From NCBI GenBank assembly GCA_016719565.1, contig JADJYU010000003.1, positions 248,001 to 312,000 on the forward strand: a DNA stretch of 64,000 bases. The letters run 5' to 3'. The DNA is from Ignavibacteria bacterium (GTDB lineage Bacteria > Bacteroidota > Ignavibacteria > Tepidaquicellales > Tepidaquicellaceae). Positions 33,201 through 43,458 of this stretch are shown here, piece by piece (the first letter of the stretch is position 1; each line of letters opens with the position of its first letter). The notes below the pieces were generated by a model. That model had not been told where the DNA came from, made no database searches, and worked only from the letters and a program-made list of their open reading frames with translations. Made by a program: the position numbers and the translations under genes.

Positions 33201-34523
33201 ATGGAAAAAAATAAGTTTATAAATAAGATATCATCACTTCTTTTCTACATCAGCATACTCACCTTCATTATCGCATTCAACTTCGCGCATAATCCTCCGG
33301 GCGGATGGTATCAGCAGTCTCTGCCGAATATAAACGGTGCATCGATAAGAGATATGACTTTTACGGATAGCTTAAACGGATATATAGTTACAAGTATAGG
33401 TGGGAGTAACAGTTATATACTTAAAACCACAAATGGAGGAGATAACTGGGATCTGAAGTTCACTCACAATCAACCTTTTGTAAAGGTTCAGTTCATCAAT
33501 GCTAATACGGGGTTCACAAATGCTTTTACAAAAATTTTCAAAACAACTAATGCAGGTGAAAACTGGAATGCAATAAATTTACCCCAAATATTCGGAGATG
33601 ATATGAGTGTATTGAATGAAGATACAGTATGGCTTGCAATGAGTGAAGGTTTTACAGGCGGAGTCTTCCGCACCACTAATGGCGGATTAAACTGGGTACA
33701 ACAGTTAAATCTGGGATCTCAAAATCCATCGCACATTTATTTCTATAATTCCCGAATAGGTTTCTCAGCTACAGGTGCTGGATTATATAAAACTACAAAT
33801 AGCGGGGTTAACTGGTTTTTAGGCGGCGGTGGTTTTTTTATCGATATTCATTTTACAGACAGTCTGACAGGATGGAAGAATAATGGAACAGGAACAATTT
33901 TTCAAAAGACAACTGATGGTGGGCTAAATTGGGTAACTTATAATTTGCCGCCAGAAACCGGCACTATTGTGCTTTCAAGATTAATTCGCTTTAATAATGT
34001 ATCCAGAGATACTATTTGGGGAGCCGGTCCGGTTTCTATAACAGGAAGAGCATTAATTTATAAATCTACAAACAGCGGAATAAGTTTTGGTTATGAGGTT
34101 ATTGACACATCAATAAATATTTTTCAATTTCGGCATATTGAATTTTCAAGCAGGTTAAATGGGTGGGTATATGGGGGAAGTTCAGGAGTTCATACAACAT
34201 CAGGAGGAGATACGACCTTTTATACAAATATTGCAATATCGGGTTATAATATACCAGATTATTATAAACTTCATCAGAACTATCCAAATCCATTCAATCC
34301 ATTAACAAATATTGAGTACGAACTAAAATTGCCAGCCAATATTAAACTCAAAGTATATAATATTTTAGGCATGGAAGTTATTACCTTAGTAAACAAACGC
34401 CAAATTACAGGTACTTATAAAATAAGATTCAGCAGCTTGGATTTGACCGGAGGTGTATATTTTTATAGTTTATTCGTAAATGAAAAATTAATTGATACCA
34501 AGAAGATGATTCTTGTTCGTTGA
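33201..34523 (+). CDS. T9SS-exported YCF48/BNR-repeat beta-propeller protein
   Basis: A 440-aa exported protein. The N-terminus has a signal-type helix (FYISILTFIIAFNFAHNPPG). At least four propeller repeats carry the YCF48/BNR signature: LKTTNGGDNWDL, FKTTNAGENWNAI, FRTTNGGLNWVQQ and QKTTDGGLNWVTY, with LNGW blades between. The C-terminal ~80 residues are a Por-type sorting domain: YKLHQNYPNPFNPLTNIEYE, LKVYNILGMEVITLV and GVYFYSLF ending TKKMILVR. It should cross the outer membrane by type IX secretion and be surface-attached or released. The ligand is unknown. No nearby gene is clearly coupled. Confidence 0.9.
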   Translation: MEKNKFINKISSLLFYISILTFIIAFNFAHNPPGGWYQQSLPNINGASIRDMTFTDSLNGYIVTSIGGSNSYILKTTNGGDNWDLKFTHNQPFVKVQFINANTGFTNAFTKIFKTTNAGENWNAINLPQIFGDDMSVLNEDTVWLAMSEGFTGGVFRTTNGGLNWVQQLNLGSQNPSHIYFYNSRIGFSATGAGLYKTTNSGVNWFLGGGGFFIDIHFTDSLTGWKNNGTGTIFQKTTDGGLNWVTYNLPPETGTIVLSRLIRFNNVSRDTIWGAGPVSITGRALIYKSTNSGISFGYEVIDTSINIFQFRHIEFSSRLNGWVYGGSSGVHTTSGGDTTFYTNIAISGYNIPDYYKLHQNYPNPFNPLTNIEYELKLPANIKLKVYNILGMEVITLVNKRQITGTYKIRFSSLDLTGGVYFYSLFVNEKLIDTKKMILVR

Positions 34524-34617
34524 AAAGTCCAGAGTGTTAGTAAGGTAAAAAGTTAACATTCGAATGAAATTTAAGTGTAATATCAAAATTATTTTAAAAA
34601 CTATAATTTGAATAGCC

Positions 34618-37600
34618 ATGAAGGCAAAAATTGTTATTGCAATTCTGCTTGGGCTGTCTGTCCTTTCATTTGTTTCTGATAAAAAAACTGCGCATAACTA
34701 TATTGGAGAGCAGGCTGCTTTTTCCCCTGCTTCATTAAATCAGGATACCTCTTTCATTATAGGAGCAATGGACGACGGCTTTGACTTTAACTTCCAGTAT
34801 TTTGACGAACTTGATTTTAATCTTTGGCATAAATACATAGGAAGCGAAGAAATAAGCAATCGTCATTACCCGATGGGGTGGACTATTAACGGAGCGCCGG
34901 ATGATAAATTGTTTTCTGATACAGATGTATATGTTCCTCAGGTAAGAGGAATACTAAATAATTTAAGCAGCCATAATTTACGTTCCTTAATGCAAAGACC
35001 TAAAATAGAATATCTGTGTTATGGCCAAAGGAGCGATTATCAGTGTGAACCAGTAACATCAGGAGACTTATGGTTTTATTCTTTCAATGTTCATGAAACG
35101 GGTATTCAGATTACTGATTCCGGTCAGCAGGTAATTCATTGCAGGACAATTCCTTCTAACTCCACAGCAGATGATCCGGGTTTTGTAGTAAAACGTTTAA
35201 AAGCAAATACAGAACAATGCAACAGTGCAAATTATTATAATGCTGACGGAGAGTGCAACTGGTTTATCAAACCGAGAATAAGGATTGATCCGTCATTTGT
35301 GAATAATCCCACTAATTGGAATACAAAAGTATGTAAGATAATTGTCGTAGGGCAATCCGGGACAGACACTCTTAAAACAGTAGATATCAAAGCAATAAAT
35401 TTCAGGAAGGATTCAGATTATAATGGAGAATACCTTGAAGAATTCTATAATCTACCGGATAGCTTAACCATCTTAGGTGCCTGGGGCAGCGATTGGCAAT
35501 ACCGGGCAAGAGGAAGCAGTACTGCTGACAGCGCAAATAAGGCAGACATCCAGGTTTACTGGTATGGAAATTGTGATATGTGGATTGATTATGTGAGAGT
35601 TGATAATGATGTAGCAAATGACTTATTTAACAAGGATACGACTAATCAGACATATCAATTATATCAAGATTGGCTTCAATGGGAGGCGGAACTGATCGCA
35701 TGTTATAATGAGTCACCTTTCAGGTTTTATATTGAGCTATTTGAATTTAATAATATTCCATGTATGTCTTATGTCAGCAGGAAGTTAGATTCACTGGCAT
35801 TTGCCAAATGCGGAAAACATATTACCGTTACAGCGCTTCCTGCGGCTAACTTTTACTCTTCTCATGTGCCATGGAATGAAAGATTAAGCGTGCAAAATAC
35901 GGGACACTTCATTCAAAATTATGTAGAAAAAATAGGACTTAGGGATATTTACATTCCCTGTTATCCCTTTTTTACCGAATATAAAAACCCTGAACCTGAT
36001 CCGTATTACAGCAGTTATGGTTCGGATTCCTGCAGCATACCGAATACACTCCCAAGAAATCATGGAGCCGGAATATTTGCTCAGGCAATTTCACCGTCTC
36101 TATATGACACATGGCTACAGGATCATCTTGATAGAAGTCCATATTGGTACGAAGAAGGATACACCGGTGGGCAACCTACCAACTGGCATTCCTCAATGCA
36201 TAAAGGAGCTTTCAGATGGCATATGAAACTGGGCGATGAAGTTTCAAAAGCTAAGGATATACCTTTTCTTTATAATCCTCAGGCTCATCTATGGTACCTT
36301 AATGGTGAGACATTACGGGAACCAACAAATGAAGAACTGGATATGCTTGCAAATGTTTCAATCAGCTATGGTGTGAGAGGTTTGATTTATTTCTTTTATG
36401 GAAAAAGCTCCGGTCAAATTGGCTTAAATGAATTTTACAGCCGGGGATTAACAGACACAACTCAACTGCCAAGAACTTTGAACGTTTATAATCAAAACAA
36501 ATGGGAACAGATAAAATTAATTTCAGAAAGAATGAAAACCTGGGAGCCGTATATAATGAGTTTCGATAATACAAACCGTTCGACATACATATTCAGACTC
36601 GAAAGAAGCAATCTGATTGATGAAACATTTTTTAATGATGTTTTAAGCTATGAACCGATTCCATCTGATTATATGATTGCTTCGCAAATTCCGGAAGCAG
36701 TATCGGAAAGATATCTTCAGGTTGGGAAATTCAATAATCCTGATGAATTGTACTCAAGATATTTTATGATTGTAAACAGGAGATGTTCACCAATTGATAC
36801 ATCAGATTCGGGCGGAGTAAATGGAAGGAGATCAGTGACCATTAAGCTCGATTCTGCATCTACTCAATTTGCGGGATTTAACAACTGGAGTATTTATGAC
36901 CTCGAAAGAGATTCGTTAATAAAAACTTTTGACAAAAGAATAGTTTCAATTATAAGTCTTGGCTGGTTTCTCCCCGGCGAAGGCAAACTCTACAAACTCG
37001 CGCCGGTCATGCAGGAAGGCGGGACGCTCGTTGCAAATGAAGAAGTGGGTGGAAATTTTAACTGCAAAGGTGAAGTAAATAATGATGGATATGAAATCAG
37101 AATACTACCCGGAGCTACAATAAATTTTTCTGACTCCTCTGCAAGAATAATAATGACAGGAGGAGACTTCAGGAGCGGAAGTACACCTTCGGAAAACACA
37201 GCGCCTGTTTATCTCAAAGGTAAAAACGGAAATCCCTGGAGAGGATTATATTTGAGCGGGTGCAAAGAAGTTGAGATATTTACAACCTATTTCGAAAATA
37301 TTTTACCTTATCCTGTTGACAGCACTTATGCAGCTCAGCTGATCGACTGCGAATATTTAAATATCAGCAACAGCAGCTTCCTTGCAGAACCTGATGTAAA
37401 AACAGGAGGTCTTCTGATCAACTATACATCGGAATTTAATGTAGAAGAAGTTTACATAAATTATAATCACTTCCATATGGATCCAGGAGAGATGCCTGCA
37501 TTGTCAGTTGTTACCTCCGGATATATTACATTTCCAATGATTATTGAAAATAACGAATTTGAATCCTATACCGGCAATGATAACAGCGCTAATGCAATAC

Positions 37601-39288
37601 TACTGTCGGGCGTTGCCGGAGGAGCCATAAAGGATAACATTATCACAGGATACAATAATGGAATTATTCTGATCTGGTCTTCCATGGATCTGTATGGAAA
37701 TATCATTACCGGCGGAGATGAAGACTCTAAAGGAATTTTATCCTGTGCTTTATCTTATTCTAATCTCTCACCGGATGGTTTTGTATATACGGGAGGATAT
37801 AATTCTATTTCCTGTGAAGGTGAAAATGCAAAATGTCTGGAGCTGGAAAATTCTTTTAATCACTTAAATGATGGATATAATATATTCAATTTAAATGGTT
37901 ACGATCCGGGAAATGCATTTCATATTGCGGGGACAATTTCTGATGACCTATGTGATGAAACAGCTGGTGAAGCAGATGCTGCAAATAATTGTTTTCGGAT
38001 TTCGAATAGTGACACAAATGCTTTTGTAAATGTGGAATGCTTAAGTACGAGTACGTTTAATTTTAACTTTATTCCGTATTACTGTGATGAAAATTCATTG
38101 GAAGGTATGATCGCATTTGATCTGGGAAACGGGATGTATGATACGATATATACTGAACCGGGAGGAAGCGGCGGTTCAATCTCCAATGTTCAATTTTCAA
38201 TGTTAAATGAACAATCAGCGACGCATGAAAATTTGTCAGATTCAGTTTCTATAAATTTAAGGAAGAGAGATTATGAGCGCGTATCGGATCTTTGTTATCA
38301 ATTATTAACGAATCATAGTGACAGTTTAAAAGATGTCAGCATAATTTTAAAGCTTTACCTTGCGGAATTACGGCTCGACAGCTCCGGAAACAGAATCACG
38401 AATTTTAAATCATTTTTGGAAGCACTGATTTTGAATAATCCGGAAAAAGTAACATTGGTAAAGCAATCATTTTATGTTATACAGAAGTGCAAGGTTTCAC
38501 TCGGAATGTATGAATCAGCCATGACAGGTTTTCAGGAAATAGTAAATCAGAATCCATACAGCTATGAAGGACTGATAGCGGGCTGGGACTATTCCGCTAC
38601 GAGTCTGCTCTCAGGCGGGCAGGGAGGAGGAGAAAAAAATTTGGAACCCGGGACTTCGAATCCGGAATCAGAAAATCCCCGGCTCCGGATCTTTACCGAT
38701 GATCCATATGATAAATACGATTCAAAAAGGTTTAAAAAAGAAGACAGGAAAGCAATTAGAGAAAATGTTATTAATTCTTTTCAAACTTCAAGAGATATCG
38801 AAATTGAAAAAGTAAAATCGCTTGAAAAGAAAGTAAGAGAAGGAAATGCAGCCAAGAAAGAAAGATCGGAATTAAAGGTAAAGAAAATTTTAAGTGAAGT
38901 GATAAAGATTAAAAAACCGGGTGATATTACAGAGCATATAAATAATGTTAACAGCAATATTCAGAAAGTATTCGGAGCAGTGAATGATCAGAATTCAAAT
39001 GATATCATTAACATTATTCCAACTGAATATTCACTTTCGCAAAATTACCCAAACCCGTTTAACCCTTCAACCAAAATAAACTTCAGCCTTCCGGAAGACG
39101 GAAAAATTAAGCTTATTGTTTATGATATTCTCGGAAGAGAAGTAAAGAGACTTATTAACAGTGAATTCAGATCGGCAGGCAGATATACCGTAGAATTCAA
39201 CGGCGCGGGATTATCGAGCGGAGTTTATTTTTATAAATTGGAAGCGGGTGAGTTTGTTCAGACGAAGCGAATGGTATTAATTAAATAA
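34618..39288 (+). CDS. giant T9SS-exported protein with beta-helix region
   Basis: A 1556-aa secreted protein. A signal peptide (KIVIAILLGLSVLSFV) is followed by an unrecognised ~750-residue region with FFYGKSSGQIGLNEF and other sugar-enzyme-like aromatic segments. About residues 800-1150 look like a right-handed parallel beta-helix (repeated short strands such as LINYTSEFNVEEVYINYN, MIIENNEFES, GAIKDNIITGYNNGIILI). A helical, TPR-like part (YESAMTGFQEIVNQNPYSYE) and a charged coiled stretch (KKVREGNAAKKERSELKVKK) precede the C-terminal sorting domain (YSLSQNYPNPFNPSTKINFS ... KRMVLIK). It may bind or process polysaccharide at the cell surface, but this is inference from the beta-helix only. 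Confidence 0.85.
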   Translation: MKAKIVIAILLGLSVLSFVSDKKTAHNYIGEQAAFSPASLNQDTSFIIGAMDDGFDFNFQYFDELDFNLWHKYIGSEEISNRHYPMGWTINGAPDDKLFSDTDVYVPQVRGILNNLSSHNLRSLMQRPKIEYLCYGQRSDYQCEPVTSGDLWFYSFNVHETGIQITDSGQQVIHCRTIPSNSTADDPGFVVKRLKANTEQCNSANYYNADGECNWFIKPRIRIDPSFVNNPTNWNTKVCKIIVVGQSGTDTLKTVDIKAINFRKDSDYNGEYLEEFYNLPDSLTILGAWGSDWQYRARGSSTADSANKADIQVYWYGNCDMWIDYVRVDNDVANDLFNKDTTNQTYQLYQDWLQWEAELIACYNESPFRFYIELFEFNNIPCMSYVSRKLDSLAFAKCGKHITVTALPAANFYSSHVPWNERLSVQNTGHFIQNYVEKIGLRDIYIPCYPFFTEYKNPEPDPYYSSYGSDSCSIPNTLPRNHGAGIFAQAISPSLYDTWLQDHLDRSPYWYEEGYTGGQPTNWHSSMHKGAFRWHMKLGDEVSKAKDIPFLYNPQAHLWYLNGETLREPTNEELDMLANVSISYGVRGLIYFFYGKSSGQIGLNEFYSRGLTDTTQLPRTLNVYNQNKWEQIKLISERMKTWEPYIMSFDNTNRSTYIFRLERSNLIDETFFNDVLSYEPIPSDYMIASQIPEAVSERYLQVGKFNNPDELYSRYFMIVNRRCSPIDTSDSGGVNGRRSVTIKLDSASTQFAGFNNWSIYDLERDSLIKTFDKRIVSIISLGWFLPGEGKLYKLAPVMQEGGTLVANEEVGGNFNCKGEVNNDGYEIRILPGATINFSDSSARIIMTGGDFRSGSTPSENTAPVYLKGKNGNPWRGLYLSGCKEVEIFTTYFENILPYPVDSTYAAQLIDCEYLNISNSSFLAEPDVKTGGLLINYTSEFNVEEVYINYNHFHMDPGEMPALSVVTSGYITFPMIIENNEFESYTGNDNSANAILLSGVAGGAIKDNIITGYNNGIILIWSSMDLYGNIITGGDEDSKGILSCALSYSNLSPDGFVYTGGYNSISCEGENAKCLELENSFNHLNDGYNIFNLNGYDPGNAFHIAGTISDDLCDETAGEADAANNCFRISNSDTNAFVNVECLSTSTFNFNFIPYYCDENSLEGMIAFDLGNGMYDTIYTEPGGSGGSISNVQFSMLNEQSATHENLSDSVSINLRKRDYERVSDLCYQLLTNHSDSLKDVSIILKLYLAELRLDSSGNRITNFKSFLEALILNNPEKVTLVKQSFYVIQKCKVSLGMYESAMTGFQEIVNQNPYSYEGLIAGWDYSATSLLSGGQGGGEKNLEPGTSNPESENPRLRIFTDDPYDKYDSKRFKKEDRKAIRENVINSFQTSRDIEIEKVKSLEKKVREGNAAKKERSELKVKKILSEVIKIKKPGDITEHINNVNSNIQKVFGAVNDQNSNDIINIIPTEYSLSQNYPNPFNPSTKINFSLPEDGKIKLIVYDILGREVKRLINSEFRSAGRYTVEFNGAGLSSGVYFYKLEAGEFVQTKRMVLIK

Positions 39289-39375
39289 GGACATCCAATA
39301 TGGGAACGCAGGTAATTCCAACAGATCTAAAATGTTATTAAAATAATTTTATTGAAGAATTTAAAGTTTTAAAAA

Positions 39376-39786
39376 ATGAAAATACCTGTTAAATATAAAT
39401 TTACATTTTTTTTATTTGTACTATTTTTTCTTTCACAAATATATTCTATTTCCGCTCAAACGGACCAGATTCGCACTGGTATCTATGAAGGGGAATATGT
39501 TGAATATTTTAAAAATAAACTGACTTTGTATTTAGACAGATCAAAGTCTGCAGATTCACTGTACTTAGAACAAGTCAACAATTTCATAATTCAACACGGC
39601 GCCAAGCTTGATTCAATTTCACATGTTTCAATATGGTATATAGCCGAGATTCAGTTTATTGATACCAATAGTGATGCAATAAAAATCATTGATGATTTTA
39701 AAGAAAGCGAACTCTTTGAGTATGTTTATTTAATGGGCGTAATCCGACTGAACAACTTTTTTGACCCTGATGAAACGAAATTTTAA
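39376..39786 (+). CDS. small secreted protein, possible propeptide-like domain
   Basis: A 136-aa protein with a signal peptide (FFLFVLFFLSQIYSISAQ). The mature ~105 residues have the order strand-helix-strand-helix-strand (LTLYLDRSKS, VNNFIIQHGAKLDSIS, IWYIAEIQFID, AIKIIDDFKESELFEYVYLM). This resembles the ferredoxin-like I9/peptidase S8 propeptide fold, but no protease domain follows, so it could be a stand-alone inhibitor, a truncated gene or an unrelated protein. It lies 87 bp downstream of the giant T9SS protein gene. Confidence 0.5.
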   Translation: MKIPVKYKFTFFLFVLFFLSQIYSISAQTDQIRTGIYEGEYVEYFKNKLTLYLDRSKSADSLYLEQVNNFIIQHGAKLDSISHVSIWYIAEIQFIDTNSDAIKIIDDFKESELFEYVYLMGVIRLNNFFDPDETKF

Positions 39787-39838
39787 ATGTGTTATCAGAT
39801 CTACAATCTGGATCGCATAAGCACTGTTAAAGAAAAAT

Positions 39839-40127
39839 GACTCTCCTCGCGAGTCTTCTATAAATGTCATTCCCGCGTGCTTTTGGCGGAAATCCATTCA
39901 CAGACTTTTTAAATTAAAGATCGAATTCTGCACCTAATTTTCCTGAAAGGTATTTACGTATTTGAAATTTGAAATTTGAAATTTAAAATTTGCAAATTGA
40001 ATTTCGGTGCTGATTGGATTCCCGACAGGATCACTCGGGAATGACAAAACTCTCCTCGCTTCCAATCTCCCGATTGGGAGCGTATTTGTATTACATATAA
40101 GATTTAAATCGGGAGATTGAGAACGAG
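39839..40127. repeat. composite intergenic repeat with nested inverted repeats
   Basis: The stretch has three dyads. GACTC and GAGTC flank TCCTCGC (39839-39855). GTCATTCCCG (39866-39875) pairs with CGGGAATGAC (40036-40045). CTCGCTTCCAATCTCCCGAT (40055-40074) pairs with the region 40108-40127 at 18 of 20 positions. CTCTCCTCGC occurs twice as a direct repeat. A (GAAATTTG)n tract lies at 39961-39998. No gene is present. It resembles a MITE or REP-like cluster between convergent genes. Confidence 0.7.
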
Positions 40128-40133
40128 TATATT

Positions 40134-40165
40134 AAAAAAACCCGGATAATAAAATTACCCGGGTT
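40134..40165 (-). terminator. terminator of the rpsA operon
   Basis: AACCCGG (40139-40145) and CCGGGTT (40159-40165) form a 7-bp stem, followed on the minus strand by TTTTTTTAATA. It lies 30 bp past the rpsA stop. Confidence 0.85.
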
Positions 40166-40195
40166 AATAAATTGCTGATCAAATTATTTTTCAGA

Positions 40196-42219
40196 TCATT
40201 CGGATTTTGTTTCCGGATTTTCTTTCGTTTCTGACTTAACTTCAGTTAAACTTTCTGCAGCAGGTTTTTCAACTTTTGCTTCGGTTTTAACTTCAGGAGT
40301 CTTTAAAGTATCGACTACCGGAGGATGATTTATTTCCGGAACATCTTCTCCAATTATATCTTCGATCTTAAAGTCTATCTGCTCGGATTCAAAGCTTCTT
40401 GTCTTATCCTGTATATCAGAAGACGTGAATTTTTTCGGAAGCTTGAATCTGTTTATATATTCATCTATTTCGGACTGGTCTTTATCTTTCAGATATTCAA
40501 TCACTGATAACACGATTTTTTTATTGGTCTTGTCAAATTCAATGATCTCAGCTTTTACAGAATCGCCTGGTTTGAAAAGTTCATTGAAATTTTTAACAGG
40601 GAAAGTCGAGATCTGTGAAGCAGGTATGAATGAATCAAGATCTTCAGGCAGCTCAACAATAATTCCTTTTTCGATCGGCTTTATAATTTTACAGATCGAC
40701 TCTGAACCGACTTTATATTTTTCTTCAAGCGTGTCCCATGGATTTTCCAGCAACTGTTTTCTACCGAGAGAAATTCTCTGATTAGCGACATCAACTCCGA
40801 GTATTACAACTTCTATCTCATCACCGACTTTATAAAGATCGCCTATATCAAATATTTTCTTTGTCCATGAAAGATCGGAAATGTGAACAAGTCCGTCGAC
40901 GCCTTCTTCGAGTTCTACAAAGATACCGAAGTTTGTGATGTTACAGACTTTGCCTTTATGTTTGGTGCCAATAGGAAATTTGTCAAGCAGACTCTGCCAT
41001 GGATTCGGCGTAAGCTGTTTCATGCCGAGGGAGAGTTTTTTATTTTCAGAATCGATTGTCAGGATCTGCGCTTCCACAACCTGCCCCATTGAAACCATCT
41101 GAGTCGGATTGGTGATATGCTGTGTCCATGACATTTCGCTGACGTGAATAAGACCTTCGATTCCTTTTTCAATTTCGATGAACGCCCCGTATTCAGTAAG
41201 TGATACAACTTTACCCGAAACTTTATCGCCGATATTGAATCTGGTCTGGATCTCATCCACGGATGTTTCTGAAGCTGTTTCAGTCCGAGATAAACCCTCT
41301 GCTTCTCAGGATCGAATTCAAGTACTGAAACTTCAATCGCCTGATCAAGCTGAACTATATCGCTCGGATGGTTTATCCTTCCCCATGAAAGATCTGTGAT
41401 ATGAATTAAACCGTCAAGACCTCCGAGATCTACGAACACACCGAAATCTGTGATCGCTTTTACAACTGCTTTCATCGTCATGCCCTTCTGAATCGTATTC
41501 AGAAGTTCTTCTCTCTGTCCTTTCATTGATTCTTCAATGATCAGCTTATGAGAGACTATAATATTTTCGTTTACATTATTTACTTTGAGAACTTTGAAGT
41601 CCATTACTTTACCGACATATTCATCATAATCCCTGATAGGTTTTGTATCGATCTGAGATCCCGGAAGGAATGCAGACAAACCTGCAATATCAACAACAAA
41701 TCCGCCCTTGATTCTTCTGATACATTTTCCTTTTACAATCGCGCCTGTTTCCTGAGCTGAGACAATTCTGTCCCACATTTTCATAGAATCTGCTTTCTTC
41801 TTTGAAAGCACAAGCTGACCTTCCTTATCTTCTATCTTCTCCAGGAATACTTCGACATCTTTTCCTATAGCGATCTCATCAGGGTCGGAAAAATCATTAA
41901 TGGAAACTCTTCCGTCTGATTTGGATCCGATGTCAATTAAAACATCTTCTCCGTTGATCGCAACTATTCTGCCTTTTACAAGTTCGTTTTCCTTTATGAC
42001 ATTAAATGTTTTTTCATAAAGGTCAAGCATTTGCTTATACTCGGCTTCGTCATAATCACTTACTATTATTTTAATCTTGTCTTTTTCTGCTTTGATCTTT
42101 TTCGTCATTGAAGCGGACATTTCGTTTGGTTCTCCGTTTTCTTTCATAACTGTTTCCTTAATTTCTGTATCTACCATTATAGGTTTTATTCCTTCCGGCG
42201 AAGTAAAACTCTCCGCCAT
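40196..42219 (-). CDS. rpsA: 30S ribosomal protein S1 (frameshifted in this sequence)
   Basis: RpsA binds mRNA and helps load it on the 30S subunit. The coding strand reads VKGRIVAINGEDVLIDIGSK then four S1 domains with FGVFVDLGGLDGLIHITDLS, up to GLKQLQKHPW. In another frame it continues DEIQTRFNIGDKVSGKVV, then FGIFVELEEGVDGLVHIS and more S1 repeats, ending with an acidic tail. One extra G in the GG pair around 41261-41262 gives a continuous frame of 674 aa. The gene is normally essential and all domains are otherwise well kept, so a sequence error is more likely than a mutation. It follows cmk, the classic operon order, and has a terminator downstream. Confidence 0.93.
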
Positions 42220-42319
42220 TTCACTTCCGCTGCTTTTTAGTTTTTTAGCAGCTTCAGTATGTTTAATTAATTAATTCCCTTCCGGGCTTTGTTTAAAATA
42301 TTTTTTATATGATCTGAAA

Positions 42320-42976
42320 TTAATCCAGACCGTTTACAATTCTTAATAGATAATTCACCTGCTCTTCAATGATCATGTTTGTCGTATTTACTTCCACCGC
42401 ATCCTTTGCTTTTTTCAAAGGACTTTCCTTTCTTGTGCTGTCAATAGTATCCCTCTTCTTAAGCTCCGCCATTATCTTTTCTATCGGCAGTTTCATTCCG
42501 TGCTCTATAAAGTCCTGTCTCCTTCTTGCAGCTCTTGTTTTCAGATCGCATACAAGAAAAAATTTAAACTTCGCATTTGGAAAAACAACAGTTCCAATAT
42601 CCCTTCCGTCCATTACTACATCATTTGTTTTGGAATATTCCCTTTGTTTGTTAACAAGGATCTTCCTTACATCTTTAATAGCGCTTACGCTGCTGACCTT
42701 ACTTGTGACATCCAGCGATCTTATTTCTTTAGTAATATTCTTACCATTTAAAAAAACTTCTTCTCCGTCAAATTTAATGTCGGCTTTGGTAGTAATATCT
42801 ACTATTTTCTTTACATCGGTCGGCTTAATACTATTTTTCAGTAATTCGAATGTTATAGCCCTGTACATTGCGCCGCTGTCTATGTATATAAAATTTAACT
42901 TCTCCGCGAGTATTCTTGCCGTCGTGCTCTTTCCGGTACCTGACGGACCGTCTATTGCCACTACAACTTTATCCAT
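42320..42976 (-). CDS. cmk: cytidylate kinase
   Basis: A 218-aa CMP/dCMP kinase that phosphorylates CMP to CDP with ATP. The Walker A loop is AIDGPSGTGKSTTA, the NMP-binding region YIDSGAMYRAIT, and the conserved VVMDGRDIGTVVFPNAKFKF is followed by the LID arginines (KTRAARRRQDF). Length is normal. It lies upstream of rpsA on the same strand with a 100-bp gap, as is common in bacteria. Confidence 0.96.
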   Translation of the reverse strand: MDKVVVAIDGPSGTGKSTTARILAEKLNFIYIDSGAMYRAITFELLKNSIKPTDVKKIVDITTKADIKFDGEEVFLNGKNITKEIRSLDVTSKVSSVSAIKDVRKILVNKQREYSKTNDVVMDGRDIGTVVFPNAKFKFFLVCDLKTRAARRRQDFIEHGMKLPIEKIMAELKKRDTIDSTRKESPLKKAKDAVEVNTTNMIIEEQVNYLLRIVNGLD

Positions 42977-43458
42977 TTACAATCAATATTCGTTACCTGT
43001 TTTAATTAATGTTAATTAATTTTAAAAAAGTCAGCTGAGCAATTTATTAAACTTTCTTATTTATAAATGAAATATGGATTAATTTTGAAAAATCACGAAT
43101 AAACTTTGAGGGCTGAAGCCGGGGTTTGTTCGGAATTTGCATTCAGTTATTTCATTTATCAGTATGTAAAAGATATCAAACTGACAGACCGATAAATTCG
43201 CTAATTATTAACAAATTTTCAATGTAAATTTCAAAACCTTTGATATTAATTGACAACATCCGTCATAAACAAATAAGTATGTGAATTAATGATTACTTTC
43301 TGTCGGGATTTTCCCGGCAGAAACGCTCAGAGATGGTCTGAAAGCTCCAAAGAAAAATCTTTCATGATACACGTGATTGAATAGAATTATAACGAATTGT
43401 AATTTTTATCAGTTAAAATACATTTTATCTTAAAATCAGTTGACTTAGTTTTATTTCA
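42977..43458. other. divergent promoter region between cmk and the BamA-like gene
   Basis: No gene is seen. It should contain divergent promoters for cmk-rpsA and the Omp85 gene. A 10-bp hairpin TTCTGTCGGG/CCCGGCAGAA lies at 43298-43322 (one T-G pair) without a T-run. TTGACA at 43250-43255 is a possible -35, but no strong -10 follows. Confidence 0.45.

Noticed and set aside
41253..41263. Programmed frameshift in rpsA
   Set aside because: There is no slippery heptamer or downstream pseudoknot evident, and several other genes show the same single-base loss.
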